From Candidatus Altarchaeales archaeon (GTDB lineage Archaea; Altiarchaeota; Altiarchaeia; IMC4; SCGC-AAA252-I15): a stretch of DNA of 32,976 bases. Of this stretch, positions 12,711-23,300 are shown one piece after another. The stretch covers positions 1-32,976 of the forward strand of contig WJJK01000099.1 in NCBI GenBank assembly GCA_014729705.1. The letters run 5' to 3'. The notes under the pieces are model-generated. The model ran no database searches. It worked only from the letters and a program-made list of their open reading frames with translations, and had not been told where the DNA came from. A program made the position numbers and the translations under genes. Position 1 is the stretch's first letter, and each line of letters begins with the position of its first letter.

Positions 12711-15329
12711 GTGGTTACTATAGTACAGTCCACAGCAATAGTAGGAGCTTCTGGGATAGAAAACTCCAGAGGTATGGTTCAGAGCGGAGGACCTACTGCT
12801 GCTAACACTGTAAGCCAAATCGAAGGTTTTTCAGTTACCACCCACGTAGATTCCTTTGGGGGTTTTAGTCAAACTAACAATGTGCGTCAGTTTGAAGGTG
12901 TTGATGGTTCCACAACTGTTCCCACCCCCGACGTAGTAGAAACTACAGCCACGGCTAAGTTTGTAGTTTTCCCCGCAAGTCTATCACGCTCCAAGTTTTT
13001 CCAGGCGGTTATAGGGACCACCGAGACCTTTGAACGGGACTTTGATAGGTCACCTTTTTTCTTTAGTCCTCACGAAACTGACCCCAATACTATACGAGAC
13101 ATCAGTGTAGCGCAACAGTTCCTGGTGTTTACAAGTACTACTATTCGTAGTTTTGAATCTTTACGAGCGACCCCCCGTGACGTTCCTATTATCAGTGTCA
13201 AAGGAAGCAAAGTAGATGATGAGGCTTTTGCTGCTACTGACATTCTAATCAACGGTAGTTTTGAGGCAGGTAATTTTGCTGGTTGGGAAACTGAAACAGG
13301 CACTGGCGGGACGGTAGAAGTTAGAACTGATTCTAACGTTGGCGGTGGTATTGTTGGAGGCTTAACCCCAGATGATGGTACCTACTGGGCTTACCTGAGT
13401 AAAAACGATTCCGGTGGGGACTCGGCCTACATAAAACAAAACATAGTTTTGCCGCAGAAGTACGAATCTACCTTAATAAGTAACCTCTCTTGGAATGCTG
13501 TTTTTGACGCTATAGCTCCTCAAAGTCGAAACCAACTAAGCGTAGTCTTCTATAACGACGAAGTTCCAGTATTTCATTTACGTTATAAGTTTGGAGTTCA
13601 AGGAACACCGACAGCGCCGGCAGATCTACCAGTTCTGACTCCCATTGATGTAGGAGTTTCTGCTACTTCTAATGAGATCCTTAACTACTCCCGCGTATTT
13701 TCCCAGGATAGTAGGCTTGCCGATTTCGACTTCAACGAGGTAGAAGTATGGTGGATAACCGATTCCAGTATTGGTACTGATACCGATACTCTTGTTGATG
13801 CATTCCAGCTAACTCTTAACATCCCCCCGGATCATTTTTTATCTACCAGCAGTTTCGCACATGTTCTAACTAACCATCCAACTGCTTCGGGTCTTTCTTT
13901 TACTATTTCTGGCTCTGATGATATCAATCAGATAGACCAAACAGGTCCTTTCTTTGACGAGACAGTTCCTCTATCTGGAACTCGTTTTAATCCGACTACT
14001 GGTTTTGTTTCTTTCCATGTCAAAGACGCAGCCTCTGATTTGGATCAGGGAAATGTAGATGTTTGGATAGATGGCTTACAGGTGGTTGATGCTGGTAGTA
14101 CTATTACCGGATCTGTCTGGCCTTCTGCCACTAAACAAGTTATTTCCGACCGAGACATTCAGTATGAGTTTACCCGCTTTCAAGATTTCACGCCGCAGTC
14201 TACCGTAGTAGTAAGTGGTGAGTTGACCGATTTAGCTGACCCCGTCAGTAATCAAACCATCACGGATTACTCTTTTACTATTTTGGGATCTGGTTCTTTG
14301 GATGCTACTATCTCGGGGGCTCCTGATGGTACTCCGCCTACTATTATCCCTACTGACCCGGAAGATCTCGATACTCAGATTTCTCCGAACACCAATCTTC
14401 TCTGGAGCATAACAGACGACGCTTCTGGGGTAGATCCAGCCTCCGTTAAGTTGCTGATAAATGGGGCTACGAAGATAGAGAATGATGTCGCTTCTGCTGG
14501 CTCTTTTAGTAGAACTGCTAACAGTCAGCGCGGTTTTGATTACGTTTACAACCCGTTAGGGGCTTTTACTTTCGGAGAGACTGTAACCGGCACCATAGAA
14601 GCTTCGGACAGAGACGGGAACTCTTCTTCTCTGGATTATGAGTTTACTATTACTCCGGATGATACCTTGGAGATCAAGGATTTCTTCTTGGCGGAAAATC
14701 AATCTACCCTCATTACCTCTGGAACAGAGATTTCCGTTTGCGTGGAAGACCTTACTCATGGAGTTAATGTGAGCGGGACAGAGTTCTTGATAAATGGAAC
14801 CGTTCCCTCAGGCCTCGTAGTAACTACCAGCGGTGCAGGACCAGATAAAGTTACTTATTCGGTTCCAGCCGCAGGTATAGTTGACTTCCGCTCAGATATT
14901 AACGTATTTGTACACGCAGAGAATAACTTCCCTGGCGCTTTTCCGGTTGTCAAAGAAGAGCTTTTCGTGCTGCGCCCGGGGTATGATGTCAACTGGTGGA
15001 ACAGAAGTACAGACACCAGCGAGGGGGCAGAGGAAGTATTCCCTTACATAACCAGCATTCAAGTTCTGGCTGAAGTGAAAAACTTCGCCAAGAACTTTAA
15101 TGATGCCAGTTTGTTTTATAGATTCCTCACCGAGAATCAGCAGCACGCTGATCTCGGTGCGTCGATTGTATCCAACATAAAAACGGCAGATCTACCTGCC
15201 AGTGTAAGTTCACTAAACACAATCTTTGAGTACGGCAAGGAAATAGTTTTGGAGCTTGAAGTTGCGGATCTTGAAGGAAATCAACTCAGCTTCACTCATA
15301 CTTTTACTATTGAACCGAAGCCAGAATAA
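12711..15329 (+). CDS. Multi-Ig-like adhesin virion protein (872 aa)
   Basis: GTG start with SD AAAGGTGA (12697-12704); an upstream ATG at 12707 is out of frame. Residues 1-70 carry short Q-centred repeats (IVQST, MVQSGG, NTVSQIEGF, NNVRQFEGV) resembling the ladder of the 449-aa protein. Residues ~178-370 look like a galactose-binding-like sandwich with the signature NGSFEAGNFAGW at 181-192, ending 'LVDAFQLTLNI'. Four Ig-like units follow at ~412-526, ~541-648, ~650-756 and ~757-870. They show strands such as 'TNLLWSITDDASGVDPASVK', 'LLINGATK' and 'GTEISVCVEDLTHGVNV'. These match the repeats of the 449- and 199-aa proteins. The architecture suits an elongated fibre with a binding module near its N-terminal part. 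Confidence 0.7.
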   Translation: MVTIVQSTAIVGASGIENSRGMVQSGGPTAANTVSQIEGFSVTTHVDSFGGFSQTNNVRQFEGVDGSTTVPTPDVVETTATAKFVVFPASLSRSKFFQAVIGTTETFERDFDRSPFFFSPHETDPNTIRDISVAQQFLVFTSTTIRSFESLRATPRDVPIISVKGSKVDDEAFAATDILINGSFEAGNFAGWETETGTGGTVEVRTDSNVGGGIVGGLTPDDGTYWAYLSKNDSGGDSAYIKQNIVLPQKYESTLISNLSWNAVFDAIAPQSRNQLSVVFYNDEVPVFHLRYKFGVQGTPTAPADLPVLTPIDVGVSATSNEILNYSRVFSQDSRLADFDFNEVEVWWITDSSIGTDTDTLVDAFQLTLNIPPDHFLSTSSFAHVLTNHPTASGLSFTISGSDDINQIDQTGPFFDETVPLSGTRFNPTTGFVSFHVKDAASDLDQGNVDVWIDGLQVVDAGSTITGSVWPSATKQVISDRDIQYEFTRFQDFTPQSTVVVSGELTDLADPVSNQTITDYSFTILGSGSLDATISGAPDGTPPTIIPTDPEDLDTQISPNTNLLWSITDDASGVDPASVKLLINGATKIENDVASAGSFSRTANSQRGFDYVYNPLGAFTFGETVTGTIEASDRDGNSSSLDYEFTITPDDTLEIKDFFLAENQSTLITSGTEISVCVEDLTHGVNVSGTEFLINGTVPSGLVVTTSGAGPDKVTYSVPAAGIVDFRSDINVFVHAENNFPGAFPVVKEELFVLRPGYDVNWWNRSTDTSEGAEEVFPYITSIQVLAEVKNFAKNFNDASLFYRFLTENQQHADLGASIVSNIKTADLPASVSSLNTIFEYGKEIVLELEVADLEGNQLSFTHTFTIEPKPE

Positions 15330-15346
15330 GTTAAGGAGGAAACAGC

Positions 15347-16963
15347 ATGGTTGCTGTAAGTAGATTTGTGGAGTTTTCGGTCACCGCCCAGACCTTTGCC
15401 ACAGGCGCATCCACAGATTCCCCCGCCCAGGGAACCTATGGTTTTAGTCGTGGTACTGGTTTAAGTGGTGCCGATACTTTCACCATCACAAAAGATTCCA
15501 ACGATCAGCTCCAGGTCAACATTAACGGTGTAGGTCCGGAAACCATTACTTTGACCTCAGGAACTGATCTTGATCCTCGCTTTGTTGCCCGGGACATTGA
15601 GTTCCGTCTTCATGAGGCTAACTCTGCGGATGCCTTTAAGTTCGCCCAGTGTAAATGGAGAAACGGTAACTGGGGTATTTCTCCCAAGGGACCAAACTCT
15701 GAGAACTCATTTATCATTTATACCGGACAACTTGGAAGCAACGGCGGAGCTAACGATGTTAACGTTTCTGCCGGAGGCAATGATGCTCGCGCCACTCTCG
15801 GTTTTGACACAGTAAACGAACAAGCCGGGGCCGATTTTGCAGGCGGTTACACAGGAACCGTAACCGTATCTGGAAACTACGGCGGTCAGTTTGATGACCA
15901 ATACATGATCCAAATTTCTGACCACGAAACGGTATTTGATGCCACGGCTAACGGCAGCCCCACCTACAGCGCCAGCAACGTTACCACGGGAGGTCTGTAC
16001 ACTAACAGCACAGATACGACCTATACGATAACTATTGATACCACCAATGGTTCCACTATGGGTGCGGGGAATGATAACGTTCCTCAAATGACTTGGACTT
16101 CGAGCCCTGTCTCTGATTCCTCGGCCAGCCCCATCGAGCTTCTTTACCCGGACCACTTTTATGATGTAGGAACCAATGGTCTCCGGGTGAAGTTTGCCGA
16201 TGCTGTATTTGGAAACAACGATCAGTTTGATGTTGTTTGCTCTGGTGCCACCACGGCCAACAACGATCCGGATGGAGGGGCTAAATATATCTTTGACTCC
16301 TACCACGGAGATTCTTCCAAGGCTCTGGGTATCGGTGCTACGACAACACAGCAGACTGGGACTCAGGTAGGTTCTCGCGGGGTAACTGTTGCCTTCGAAG
16401 ATACAGGCACTTTGGATGCTGCCAATAGCGACATCTTCTTCATCACCTGCCGAGGACCGCAGCCTTTGACTGAGCCGGTAACTCAGCTGAACTTTGGAAA
16501 TGTTACTGTTTCTACAAACAGCCCCGTCAAAGCAGTTTGGTTCGAAATCATCGGTGGTGCAGTTTCTATGTCTACCGTCAAGTTCAGCCTACAGTCCGAC
16601 GGTACCTTCCAGCATCACGATCAGGGCGATAACGATACCGAGTTCCGCTTCGGAACGGCTGGAGCTGGAAACTCCGCTCCTGGTTCTGGGCCTACCTCTA
16701 ACAGTCAGGAAGAGTTCCCTGTGGATTCCTCAGGTCAGGGTAGAATCTTGGCTACTGACATTGATTCTGATACTCCACCGAACTATCTATTCGCTACCAA
16801 ACAGGATCTTGCCGTAGTAAGTTCTGCAGATAATGCAGAAAGCATCGGTAACTTCCAGGGCGGTCTGGTGAGTGACTTTATTTGGTTGGCCATTAAGCTG
16901 GGCGCTAATGAAACTGGAGCCAACAGTAATATAAACTACAGGATGTTCTTTGATTTTAGCTGA
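15347..16963 (+). CDS. Virion protein with shared ARATLGF domain (538 aa)
   Basis: A strong SD (AAGGAGGA, 15333-15340) lies six bases from the ATG, suggesting high expression. Residues ~43-155 match the domain in the 313- and 2625-aa proteins: 'DTFTITKDSNDQLQVNING', 'ETITLTSGTD', 'FVARDIEFRLH' and 'NDARATLGFD'. Residues ~165-305 contain a glycine-rich beta unit ('GGYTGTVTVSGNYGGQFDDQ', 'DTTYTITIDTTNGSTMGAG', 'NGLRVKFADAVFGNNDQF'), a repeat style common in flagellar-like and phage fibre proteins. The C-terminal ~200 residues are another beta domain ('VTQLNFGNVTVSTNSPVKAV', 'IWLAIKLGAN'). Composition is low in Cys and Lys. Probably a major fibre or surface-decoration protein. Confidence 0.7.
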   Translation: MVAVSRFVEFSVTAQTFATGASTDSPAQGTYGFSRGTGLSGADTFTITKDSNDQLQVNINGVGPETITLTSGTDLDPRFVARDIEFRLHEANSADAFKFAQCKWRNGNWGISPKGPNSENSFIIYTGQLGSNGGANDVNVSAGGNDARATLGFDTVNEQAGADFAGGYTGTVTVSGNYGGQFDDQYMIQISDHETVFDATANGSPTYSASNVTTGGLYTNSTDTTYTITIDTTNGSTMGAGNDNVPQMTWTSSPVSDSSASPIELLYPDHFYDVGTNGLRVKFADAVFGNNDQFDVVCSGATTANNDPDGGAKYIFDSYHGDSSKALGIGATTTQQTGTQVGSRGVTVAFEDTGTLDAANSDIFFITCRGPQPLTEPVTQLNFGNVTVSTNSPVKAVWFEIIGGAVSMSTVKFSLQSDGTFQHHDQGDNDTEFRFGTAGAGNSAPGSGPTSNSQEEFPVDSSGQGRILATDIDSDTPPNYLFATKQDLAVVSSADNAESIGNFQGGLVSDFIWLAIKLGANETGANSNINYRMFFDFS

Positions 16964-16974
16964 TAGGAGATTTC

Positions 16975-17322
16975 ATGCGTATCGGTAGTAGAGATATTAG
17001 AATGCACAGGGGGTGGATTGTTCTTTACAATGATGGAACTGTAATCTGTGAGGACGACATGCCCTGGGTAAAGGTTCCAGATAAGAAGAACATCCGGCGA
17101 ATGATTTTGAAGTGGGACGATAGATTTTGGAGTTTGGACGATAAAGATCATTACACCGTGCCAAAGAAAAGAGGATACATCGACGTAAATATGGGAGGCT
17201 CTTCCCAGGGTATTCATTCTCGGACCATTGGTTATTATGACATGGAGGAAAAGGCCAAAGTTATCATTCGAGTAGAAGAAGCTACTGGTAGGATGCAGTA
17301 CGATATAGAACCATTTGAGTAG
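16975..17322 (+). CDS. Uncharacterised small protein (115 aa)
   Basis: SD AGGAGA at 16965-16970, ATG 16975. The sequence opens with 'GWIVLYNDGTVICEDDMPW', followed by 'KKNIRRMILKWDDRFWSL', a Tyr/basic segment and 'GIHSRTIGYYDME', then a strand 'AKVIIRVEEATGRMQYDI'. The pattern 'W-x-V-x-Y-x-DGT-x-I-x-E' near the start and 'R-x-IGYYD' near the end recalls a widespread family of small uncharacterised phage proteins; I cannot name it. It lies between a probable abundant fibre protein and the first giant gene. It has no signal peptide and no Cys pair. It might be a chaperone or minor virion protein. Confidence 0.65.
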   Translation: MRIGSRDIRMHRGWIVLYNDGTVICEDDMPWVKVPDKKNIRRMILKWDDRFWSLDDKDHYTVPKKRGYIDVNMGGSSQGIHSRTIGYYDMEEKAKVIIRVEEATGRMQYDIEPFE

Positions 17323-17341
17323 GGTAAAGGAGAGGTAGTAA

Positions 17342-20300
17342 GTGGTTAAGTTCCTGACAGGGGGCAACTATGATGGCAGCCAGGTCCCTGTTTGTGCCTT
17401 CTGGTCTACAGAAGCAACTACAGATAAGGATGAGGATTTTGCGGACATCGAAGCAGGGGCTACGCAGGGAAACTGCATAGCTAATCATTATTTTGCTGTC
17501 AATGACATTAGTTGCTTCAACGCCGGTCAGTGCAATGGAGAAGGCAAATGTTTGCCTTGTACCAAGTATAAGTACGCCGGTATGCGGATGGGTATTAGCC
17601 ATTCTCCGCCGATGGATTTTTTTCGTCAGTTCAACAAGGGTCTTACCGAGGCAGAGATTAAGTCCCCTCAGTTTCGAGCCTTAGGTTCGGCAGTTCAGCA
17701 GGTTGACCATGACCAGCTGCCTTTCCATATTATTATCAGAAACATCCAAGCTGAGATAGCCAAATGCTGCCGTTGGTCTGTCGGCGATGGTGAGCCTTCC
17801 AAGTTTGTCCTGGCTAAGATAATAGATGGCCCTGACCTCATCGTCGTAACTACTGCGAACGGCGGAACCCAAACGTTAAGGGGCATTCGTGTAAATAATA
17901 GTGCGTTTCCGGATTCGGGAACGCCTAACAATCCAGAAGGCGGTTCTTTCTTTCCCGTAGGACTATCAGTCGTAGCGGGATGGGAGGATCAGCCTTCTTT
18001 TTATTTGGAGCCTCGAACTCATTTGGTGAAAAATGGAGAAGGGGTTGTTTTCAAGTCTTCTGGGAATAATAATGCGGCTTTAGCACGGGCTAAGCAGTTA
18101 GCCGCCCGCGCCCCGGCCGCAGCCGCTAATGCTCAGGCTGCTATTAACGCCGCGGGTGTCCAGGCTACCCAGCTCCTCAATACCGAGGTGGGGTTGGCTA
18201 ATAACATTCTTCAAAGTAATGCCCCCGCGTCCCAGAAGGATAACGCTAATGCCCGCGTGGCAGAGAAACAGGCAGCAGTGGATGCTATTGCAGATGCCCA
18301 GAGTGAAGCCTCCTCCTCGGTTAGCTCGATAAACAGCAATGCTTCCGCGACTATTTCGGCAGAGGAGCCTGATGCTGTAATCTCTGCCGCTTCTGACCTG
18401 TCTCTGGACTTGGATCTTTTAGCAATATGGGTGGAGATAGCCAGCAGTAATGCGGGCGGTCAGCCGGCTTCTGAAACTGCGGCAGCTGCTGCTCGTGTTT
18501 TAAGATCCTTGGCTCAAAGTTTGCTTTTTTCAGGTAGCGGGGGTTTTACCAAATGTGAGCTGGCTTTTACCGATGAGAATCCGGCGGCACAGTGGAACTC
18601 CCCTACAGACGGTAGCTTGCCTTGCAACGGGATGCGTTCGGATTGTAAGTTCTATACAGGCCCTCGTTGGCAGTTTGCTACCACTGAAAAGATGGAGATC
18701 GGTAAGCCGGTACTGGCGGAGGCTATTCAAGAGGTCCGATTTTACTCCGATGATTGGAGCCGTTTTAGTGATCCCGAGGAGGAGTTTAGAACCCGATTTT
18801 CAGTTCCTTTCATCTGGGCCTTTAAGGACTACATAGATGCCGGAGGCACTCCTTTTATTGAGGATATGATCCTCTATAAACCTAAAACCCTTTTTGCTCG
18901 TGCTGGAACTGGGGATAATCTTTCTACTGTACTTAACTCTTATGAGACCATGAGGGTTAACAAGGTTGAAATAAGAGACTATACGGATCTGGATATAAGG
19001 AGATCTTTGAGCCGCATCCAGCCCGGACAAGATGTCTTAGATAAGGATGCTGTTCCTTCTTTTGCCACAACTATTAGTCAGTTTAGTGTGCCTTCAGCTG
19101 TAAGATTGAAAATCACACACCCTCCGACAGATGAAACTTTTGTTTACAGAACTTGGAGCCCCCGCTTCACCAATCGGATTTCCCTATTCGGTAATGCTAG
19201 CCCCAACCAAACCATTTACATTGTAAACAACACCGCTCTCCGAGCTCGTGATAGGTACCATCAGTTCTTTGAGACGAAGAACTTGTTTGACGTCCCTTCG
19301 GGAGGTTTGCCTGGTGCCAACTCTGATTTTGTAGGCACAACCGCTGCCCAACTAATAGACATCTTTGATGTTTTAGAGAAAGAAAAAGAATCTAATCAGT
19401 CGGAAGCAGTTTTAGGATTCGACATAGTCTCTTCTGACACAACTGGATTTTGGGACTCTCTCGTAGAAGTGGATCTTGTACACAATGATATTAATGACAT
19501 TTTTGCTTTTATCCTAATCAATGATGTGGATTTTATTTTTGATAAGGTCCAGGTCGATTATAGAGTACTTCATTCTATTGTTACCCAGGATAGTTTTGAG
19601 GGGGTGGACTTTACCATTCACGATACTGGCATAACGGGAGTAAGTAAGCTGGGCATAGCTACTCGTGATCAAGCTCAGGAAGGAATCGTCAGGGCGACAG
19701 CCAGGCAAATTTTAGGAAATGAGCCGGTTACGGTCAATCATGGTTATTATGCTTGGAGGTTCAAGGACAGAAACATAAGCAAAACTGACGGCCAGTCTGA
19801 TCTTCAGTCTGACACGGGATTTGTTGTGGAAGCTGATCCTGATGGTTTTGTTGTCAATCTTACCTATAGAGTGGTTCAGTACCGGGACGAGGAAGAAATA
19901 ACTAACTGGTACCGGCTTCAGGATTGCGGTATTATAATGGCGGAAATATCTAGTCCCAACGCCCACCGGGTTCTTCCTCTCCCGGACCAGTCAGGTCAGG
20001 TAAAGGCACTTTCCAGTGTTTTGGTAAACAATGGTAGCGTTGGAAGTGTCGTTGCCCCTTGGGCGCCGGAAAAAGTTACTCTAACTATAGAGGGAGAAGA
20101 AAAGGAAATGGTTCTCCTCTATAGAAATGAAGAAGGTGTAGGCTTACCCGCAAATTATGTAGTATTGGGGCCCGCTCCGGGTGCAGAAAACCTTTTTGGA
20201 AGACCTGATCCTGCCCGGGACAGCCTAACTATCCGGTACACCTACTTGCGGGCCCAGACCCACGCCAGAGTAGATCAGGATCCCAGCCCTCCTGAAGGTT

Positions 20301-23300
20301 CTGGGGAGATTGTTACTGAGGATTTCTACGGGGCGGATCTACGAGAGCATAACCATGCAATAAACTTCTTAAGCACTGGGTTAATCGCCGGAGGTACACG
20401 TCCTGATCAAATACAAAGAGATCAGCAGGATTACTGTTTTGTTTTCCAGGACAGTACCGGTCGTCCGATAGGCAGAAAAGTAGTCCGTTTTGCGGTTATG
20501 TATTATAACCTGGCAGCGATTAGTGTTGAGATTTTTTACCAGTGGAGAAGCAACTGTGTTACTTATGCATTGTACCCGGATCTATTTCTATCCTTGGGGA
20601 CGAATGACGGGACCACTATGAGTGCCCCGGGTGCTACTATAAATCCAGAAGACTTATTGCTGGGGTCGCGTGTACAGAATCTATTAGGGAATCATGGATG
20701 CGGTAACATTCCTTTGTGTGGTGACCATGAGTTTTTGAGCTTGGGCCCTCTACGTAAGGAGTTTGAGATTATCGCCAATGTGGCTGAGGATACCGGGGAT
20801 GAAGAAGAACCTCCGCCGCCAGAGCTGAAGGCTTTCTTTCCCAGCGCTGGGCAAGTAGTAGAAGGAGAAATAGTTATTTCTGAGCCTCCGGGCACGCAAT
20901 GGCGCCTAAGACGTGGCCCTTTGTGGTATCCTTACACTATTTGTGAAAGGCCTCGCTATAATAAGAGTACTCAAGGCCCTCTCAACACTGATACTACTGA
21001 GCTTATTAACGCCCAGACAGGCAAATCAGGTGTAGCTACAGGCGAGTTTGGTGTAGGAACCTTTACTCCCGGTGAAGGTGAGTTTGGGGCTCTTCCTCCT
21101 GAGTCGGAGGAGGCATACCGAGGCCCTGACGAGGTTTCTGCTCGGGCTCTGGATATACATCCGAGTCTCCGTGCTTGTACTTCTTCTTATACCTATGGAA
21201 ACACCGTTAAAACGGGAGGCAACGAGTTCGTTGGTTATGCTCGGAAACGTGGAGAAGTAGATCCTTTCTGGTATGAAGGTTTGGGCTGGAGCCCTCCTCC
21301 CTTCGGTAACTTTGGACGGGCGATGTTGCTAACTGAGGTGGCTACTAAGGTAGGAGATTACGCACCGCCGGGACCTGTAGATAAAGGCTTTCGGTGGATG
21401 CCGGTATTCCCTGAGAGAGAAGAACTTGGCGGTACTTTGGAATTGTTTTCGGAGTCTCCGCAACCAGAGTCTGTAGTTTGGAGATTAGTAGGTTCTCAGA
21501 CCCCATTAGGAGGAACTGGGGAATCAGCGCCCGACGGTACCGTTCGTTTCTCTCACAAATCCCTGATAACAAATAGAACTACAGGAGTTTCGTACCCGCA
21601 TGTTTCTTACTTTCCTGTTTTTCTTCCCGACGGTCTGATAGGTTCAGAGCCAGAAAATCAAGGTATTGCTCCAGGTACGGATGCTCCTCGAGGCACTACC
21701 ACCACTGCTTGGGCGTGGAGAGAGGCTGACAGACCTATAACCAGAGGGGCTGACGGTACAGACCCTATTCTGGGATTGCAGGTTCTTTTGCCAGATTACT
21801 TTTTGGATAATCAGCGGATGGAAGTTAGACTTCGTCCACAAGAGGGTTTCTATCAGATTAACTATACTGCTCCCCAGTACGACTCGGCTGGGGAGATTGT
21901 AGAAAATGGAACTCTTCAGCTTGGAGAGGGTCCTCCTAGAGAGATTATCATAGATTTCGTCAATAAAAGATTCGGATTAGCCAACCAGCCGGACACGGCC
22001 TATGATACCAACTTGATTTTAGGAGACGATCCGTTTCCTTGTGAGCCTCGTTTTTCCAGCAATCTTGCTATTTCTCAGCAATGTGGTTGTGAAGGCCAGG
22101 TGTCCGAGGATTCGGATTTTCTCCCGGCCATTTTCATTCATGCAGATCAAATTTCCCCAGATGGTTTTTACGCTCTTTATTCTACTAATGAGATGGGTCC
22201 GGCTTTCGCCACTGACTTGCCTTCAGGGGGGTCGTCTGAAACTCCAAAAAATATCTGCAACTATTTCCTGGAGCACATTTACTTTAGACTCGATTCTAAC
22301 TTCCTACCCTTGACCCCTTCTTTTGACCCCGCCTTCTCTAACGCACTTACGATGCAGTACACTTGGAGCCGTGTTCCCCACGGTAGGTTAGGAGGCTCTG
22401 GTCAGGACGGAACCTTCGGAGGACAGGAAAATAGGGCGCAAAATTATGTAGATAAGCAAGGTGTCTTGACGACTCGCCCATTTGACGGTCAGGATAGCCT
22501 TTCGAAGAATCTGGTTTCTGCTTACTTTCCTTCTCCTTCTGAGGCTCAGCAGGCGTTACAAGATAGCACTGGTATTTTAGTGCCGGGGGCTCTGGATGTT
22601 GGAGATCCTAAACTATTGGGTGGAGCGCCTGCTACGAACAGTAGATCTCGTGGACAGTCTGAGCCTATTACCCTTGATGTTATTTTTGGCACCTTTGTCT
22701 CTGTTAAGAGGGTTCGTATTTGGTTCTTGGCTGGGGAGGGAATGCAAGTACCCACAGTCACTCTGAGCTCTGTTTCTCCCCAGAATAGAACAGGGAACTT
22801 TCCTACCGAGAGAAGTAGTTTAGAGTTGGGAAGTACTTCTTTGGTCGCCAACGGAGGAGATATTCCTTCTTCTCAGAACTTTGATGTTGGGGATATTATT
22901 CAGGGTCAGGTGCTGCTCCAAGTAAGCATCAATCCTGTATTTACGGACATTCCTTTTTGGGATAGATTTGCTCAGGAGTTCCATTTAGAGTTTGCTGGTA
23001 GGGAGAACAACCTGTCTATGGGCATTCACGCCATTGAGTTTGAGGTGGACGCGCTTTTGGGTACCTCTTCCTTGAGTGAGACTGTGTTTATTCCTGACCG
23101 TAAGTACTATACATCTACCTTTTCTCCCGTGGGTACCAACCCTATGGATCTTCTCAAGGGCATTCAAGAGGCTACAGCGTATTGGAGAACCACTTCTGTC
23201 AATGCTGATTCTGGAGCCAACCGTCATAGGGCCTATGCTTGGGATACAAAGGTAGATCAGGAGTCCAATGTTGGTCAAGGAGGTGGGCAGCCTATCATTA

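Noticed and set aside
15707-16306. Antisense open frame (199 codons, minus strand) inside the 538-aa gene
   Set aside because: Composition (Val/Ile/Arg/Gly-rich without domain pattern) is that expected of a codon-bias shadow; the sense protein is well supported.
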